34,872 nt of DNA. Source: an uncultured Pseudomonadota bacterium. Lineage in GTDB: Bacteria > Pseudomonadota > Gammaproteobacteria > Burkholderiales > Thiobacillaceae. Positions 34,254 through 34,872 of the stretch are shown here, piece after piece. The notes under the pieces were generated by a model, which saw only the letters and a program-made list of their open reading frames with translations, ran no database searches and had not been told where the DNA came from. The DNA lies in assembly GCA_903835655.1 (NCBI GenBank), contig CAILNT010000087.1:1-34872 (forward strand), in the 5' to 3' direction. How positions within the stretch are numbered: position 1 is the first letter of the stretch; every line of letters begins with the position of its first letter. The translations under genes were made by a program, and so were the position numbers.

Positions 34254-34302
34254 CCCCCTCCTAAGGGGAGGGTCGCACGTTCGATTCGTGTCGGGGGCAC
34301 CA
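34254..34302 (+). other. 3' fragment of tRNA-Arg(CCT): attachment site at the island end
   Basis: The fragment has an anticodon loop CTCCTAA (anticodon CCT at 34260-34262), a stem of four C-G pairs, variable loop, T-arm GCACG-TTCGATT-CGTGT (34275-34291), 3' acceptor strand CGGGGGC and ACCA ending at 34302. The matching 5' acceptor strand GCCCCCG and a D-arm are absent upstream, and the outermost anticodon-stem pair is A-A. The gene is therefore not functional here. This is what remains at the far end when an element integrates in a tRNA 3' half; the intact copy should lie left of the window. Confidence 0.75.
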
Positions 34303-34319
34303 TAAAAAACAACGAGTTA

Positions 34320-34344
34320 GGCCACTTTCCCAAGTGGCCTTTTT
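34320..34344 (+). terminator. Rho-independent terminator of the original tRNA-Arg
   Basis: GGCCACTT (34320-34327), loop TCCC, AAGTGGCC (34332-34339) and TTTTT (34340-34344) form a perfect 8-base-pair stem with a T-run. It follows the tRNA 3' end by 17 bases, as expected for the native chromosomal terminator, which marks the right side of the junction as ancestral flank or a tandem element. Confidence 0.9.
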
Positions 34345-34350
34345 CGTTTC

Positions 34351-34418
34351 CGGCACAATTTCGGCACACTGCCAGAAAACGAAGGGCAACAACTGCCAGC
34401 CCGGCACACCTGGGCACA
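34351..34418. repeat. Repeated CGGCACA motifs, candidate arm sites of a second integrase
   Basis: CGGCACA occurs at 34351-34357, 34362-34368 and 34402-34408, with a variant GGGCACA at 34412-34418. They lie just before the broken integrase gene, so they may be its arm-type binding sites. Confidence 0.35.
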
Positions 34419-34442
34419 CTCGCCCGCATCGCCCGGCCGGCC

Positions 34443-34740
34443 ATGCCCACCCCCGCGCCTCACTTGAAAACTTGTTGCATACCGGGTGCAAATTCGGATG
34501 AAGGGCTATCCACCGGAAAGCGCCACGTTCGACCGCCTGACCGATGCCCGCGAGTGGGCAGCAAAAACCGAGACCGCCATCAAGGAAGGCAAATACTTTG
34601 GCGCATCAAGAAAGCACACCCTGGCAGAACTACTCGACAAGTACGAAGCCGACCGGGCCGCTCGTGGGCGTCTGTCAGTCAGCACGAAATCATGCTTGAA
34701 AGTGTGGCGTGAACGATGGGGGCACGAACTCCTGGCAAAT
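34443..34740 (+). pseudogene. Broken integrase, N-terminal part only
   Basis: The frame with the ATG at 34498 reads MKGYPPESATFDRLTDAREW then AAKTETAIKEGKYFGASRKH and TLAELLDKYEADRAARGRLS, a clear tyrosine-recombinase arm-binding domain plus the start of the core-binding domain. The preceding residues VAYRVQIR are also integrase-like, but a TGA at 34465-34467 stops the frame. The probable original ATG at 34443 is in another frame, so a frameshift has occurred. Family similarity ends at WGHELLANR near 34740; the frame then runs open to the window edge with unrelated sequence. It is not the same protein as the integrase at 33111. Confidence 0.7.
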
Positions 34741-34872
34741 CGCGCCCCATTGGAGCCACCGAATCGCGGCTTAATGGAGCCAGTAAAAGGTGTGGTTTTT
34801 CGAGTTCCGGACGGGGTGATTTTCGGTGGTTTTCCTGGGATTTTGCAAACCTCCGAATCGTTGTATTTAAGG
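34741..34872. mobile_element. Possible insertion-sequence end interrupting the integrase
   Basis: Right where the integrase similarity stops, TGGAGCCA appears twice (34751-34758 and 34775-34782), spaced 24 bases start to start. Multiple short internal repeats near the end are a trait of IS21-type elements. No transposase is inside the window, so the assignment is tentative. Confidence 0.35.

Noticed and set aside
34225-34302. A complete, functional tRNA gene
   Set aside because: The 5' acceptor strand GCCCCCG and D-arm are missing, and the outermost anticodon-stem pair is A-A; only the 3' half is tRNA-like.
1-34872. CRISPR array, rRNA genes or a replication origin
   Set aside because: I found no regularly spaced direct repeats with spacers, no rRNA-like sequence and no iteron or DnaA-box cluster.

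Overview
The window is GC-rich DNA (most genes about 60-70% G+C by eye) with proteobacterial-style genes, sigma70-like promoters and a tRNA-Arg(CCT) 3' end. It suits a beta- or gammaproteobacterium, but no gene fixes the genus. Nearly every gene is an accessory, defence or mobility gene, so it reads as the integrase-proximal end of an integrated genomic island.

Layout. (1) 1-1376: an AbiEii-type remnant, a cluster of short hairpins and a degenerate dispersed repeat. (2) 1377-7066: an AbiE toxin-antitoxin pair on the minus strand, divergent from a 1356-residue HTH protein with a nuclease-like patch. An inverted copy of the dispersed repeat lies just beyond it (7190-7391). (3) 7629-11600: an SF1 helicase with a RelE-like N-terminus and ankyrin-like C-terminus, a minus-strand gene of unknown function and a nucleotidyltransferase remnant. 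(4) 11659-21189: three overlapping genes, a SNF2-type helicase (DrmD-like), a very large N6-adenine methyltransferase of the Eco57I/PglX/DrmMI type, and an HNH nuclease joined to a DGQH domain. (5) 21262-24251: two addiction modules, HigB-HigA-SecB-like chaperone (a TAC system) and HipB-HipA, each with its own promoter. (6) 24377-33019: a truncated ATPase-like small ORF, then a translationally coupled pair: a 2141-residue DUF1998 helicase with a Vsr-like C-terminus (DruE-like) and a second SF1 helicase with a RelE-like N-terminus. (7) 33111-34872: a tyrosine recombinase, tandem arm-type repeats, a 3' fragment of tRNA-Arg(CCT) followed by its terminator (the attR-like end), then the broken N-terminus of another integrase that meets what may be an insertion-sequence end.

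Working together (inference). Parts 4 and 6 hold the pieces of a modification-restriction type anti-phage locus: methylase, SNF2 helicase, HNH nuclease, DUF1998 helicase-nuclease and SF1 helicase. The first two genes match the start of class 1 DISARM, but the separate DrmA, DrmB and DrmC genes are absent and a DruE-like protein takes their place. The two toxin-antitoxin modules in the middle could penalise loss of the locus. The most unusual sequence-level features are palindromic intergenic-type repeats inserted in frame in the methyltransferase and a low-GC patch in its likely recognition region.
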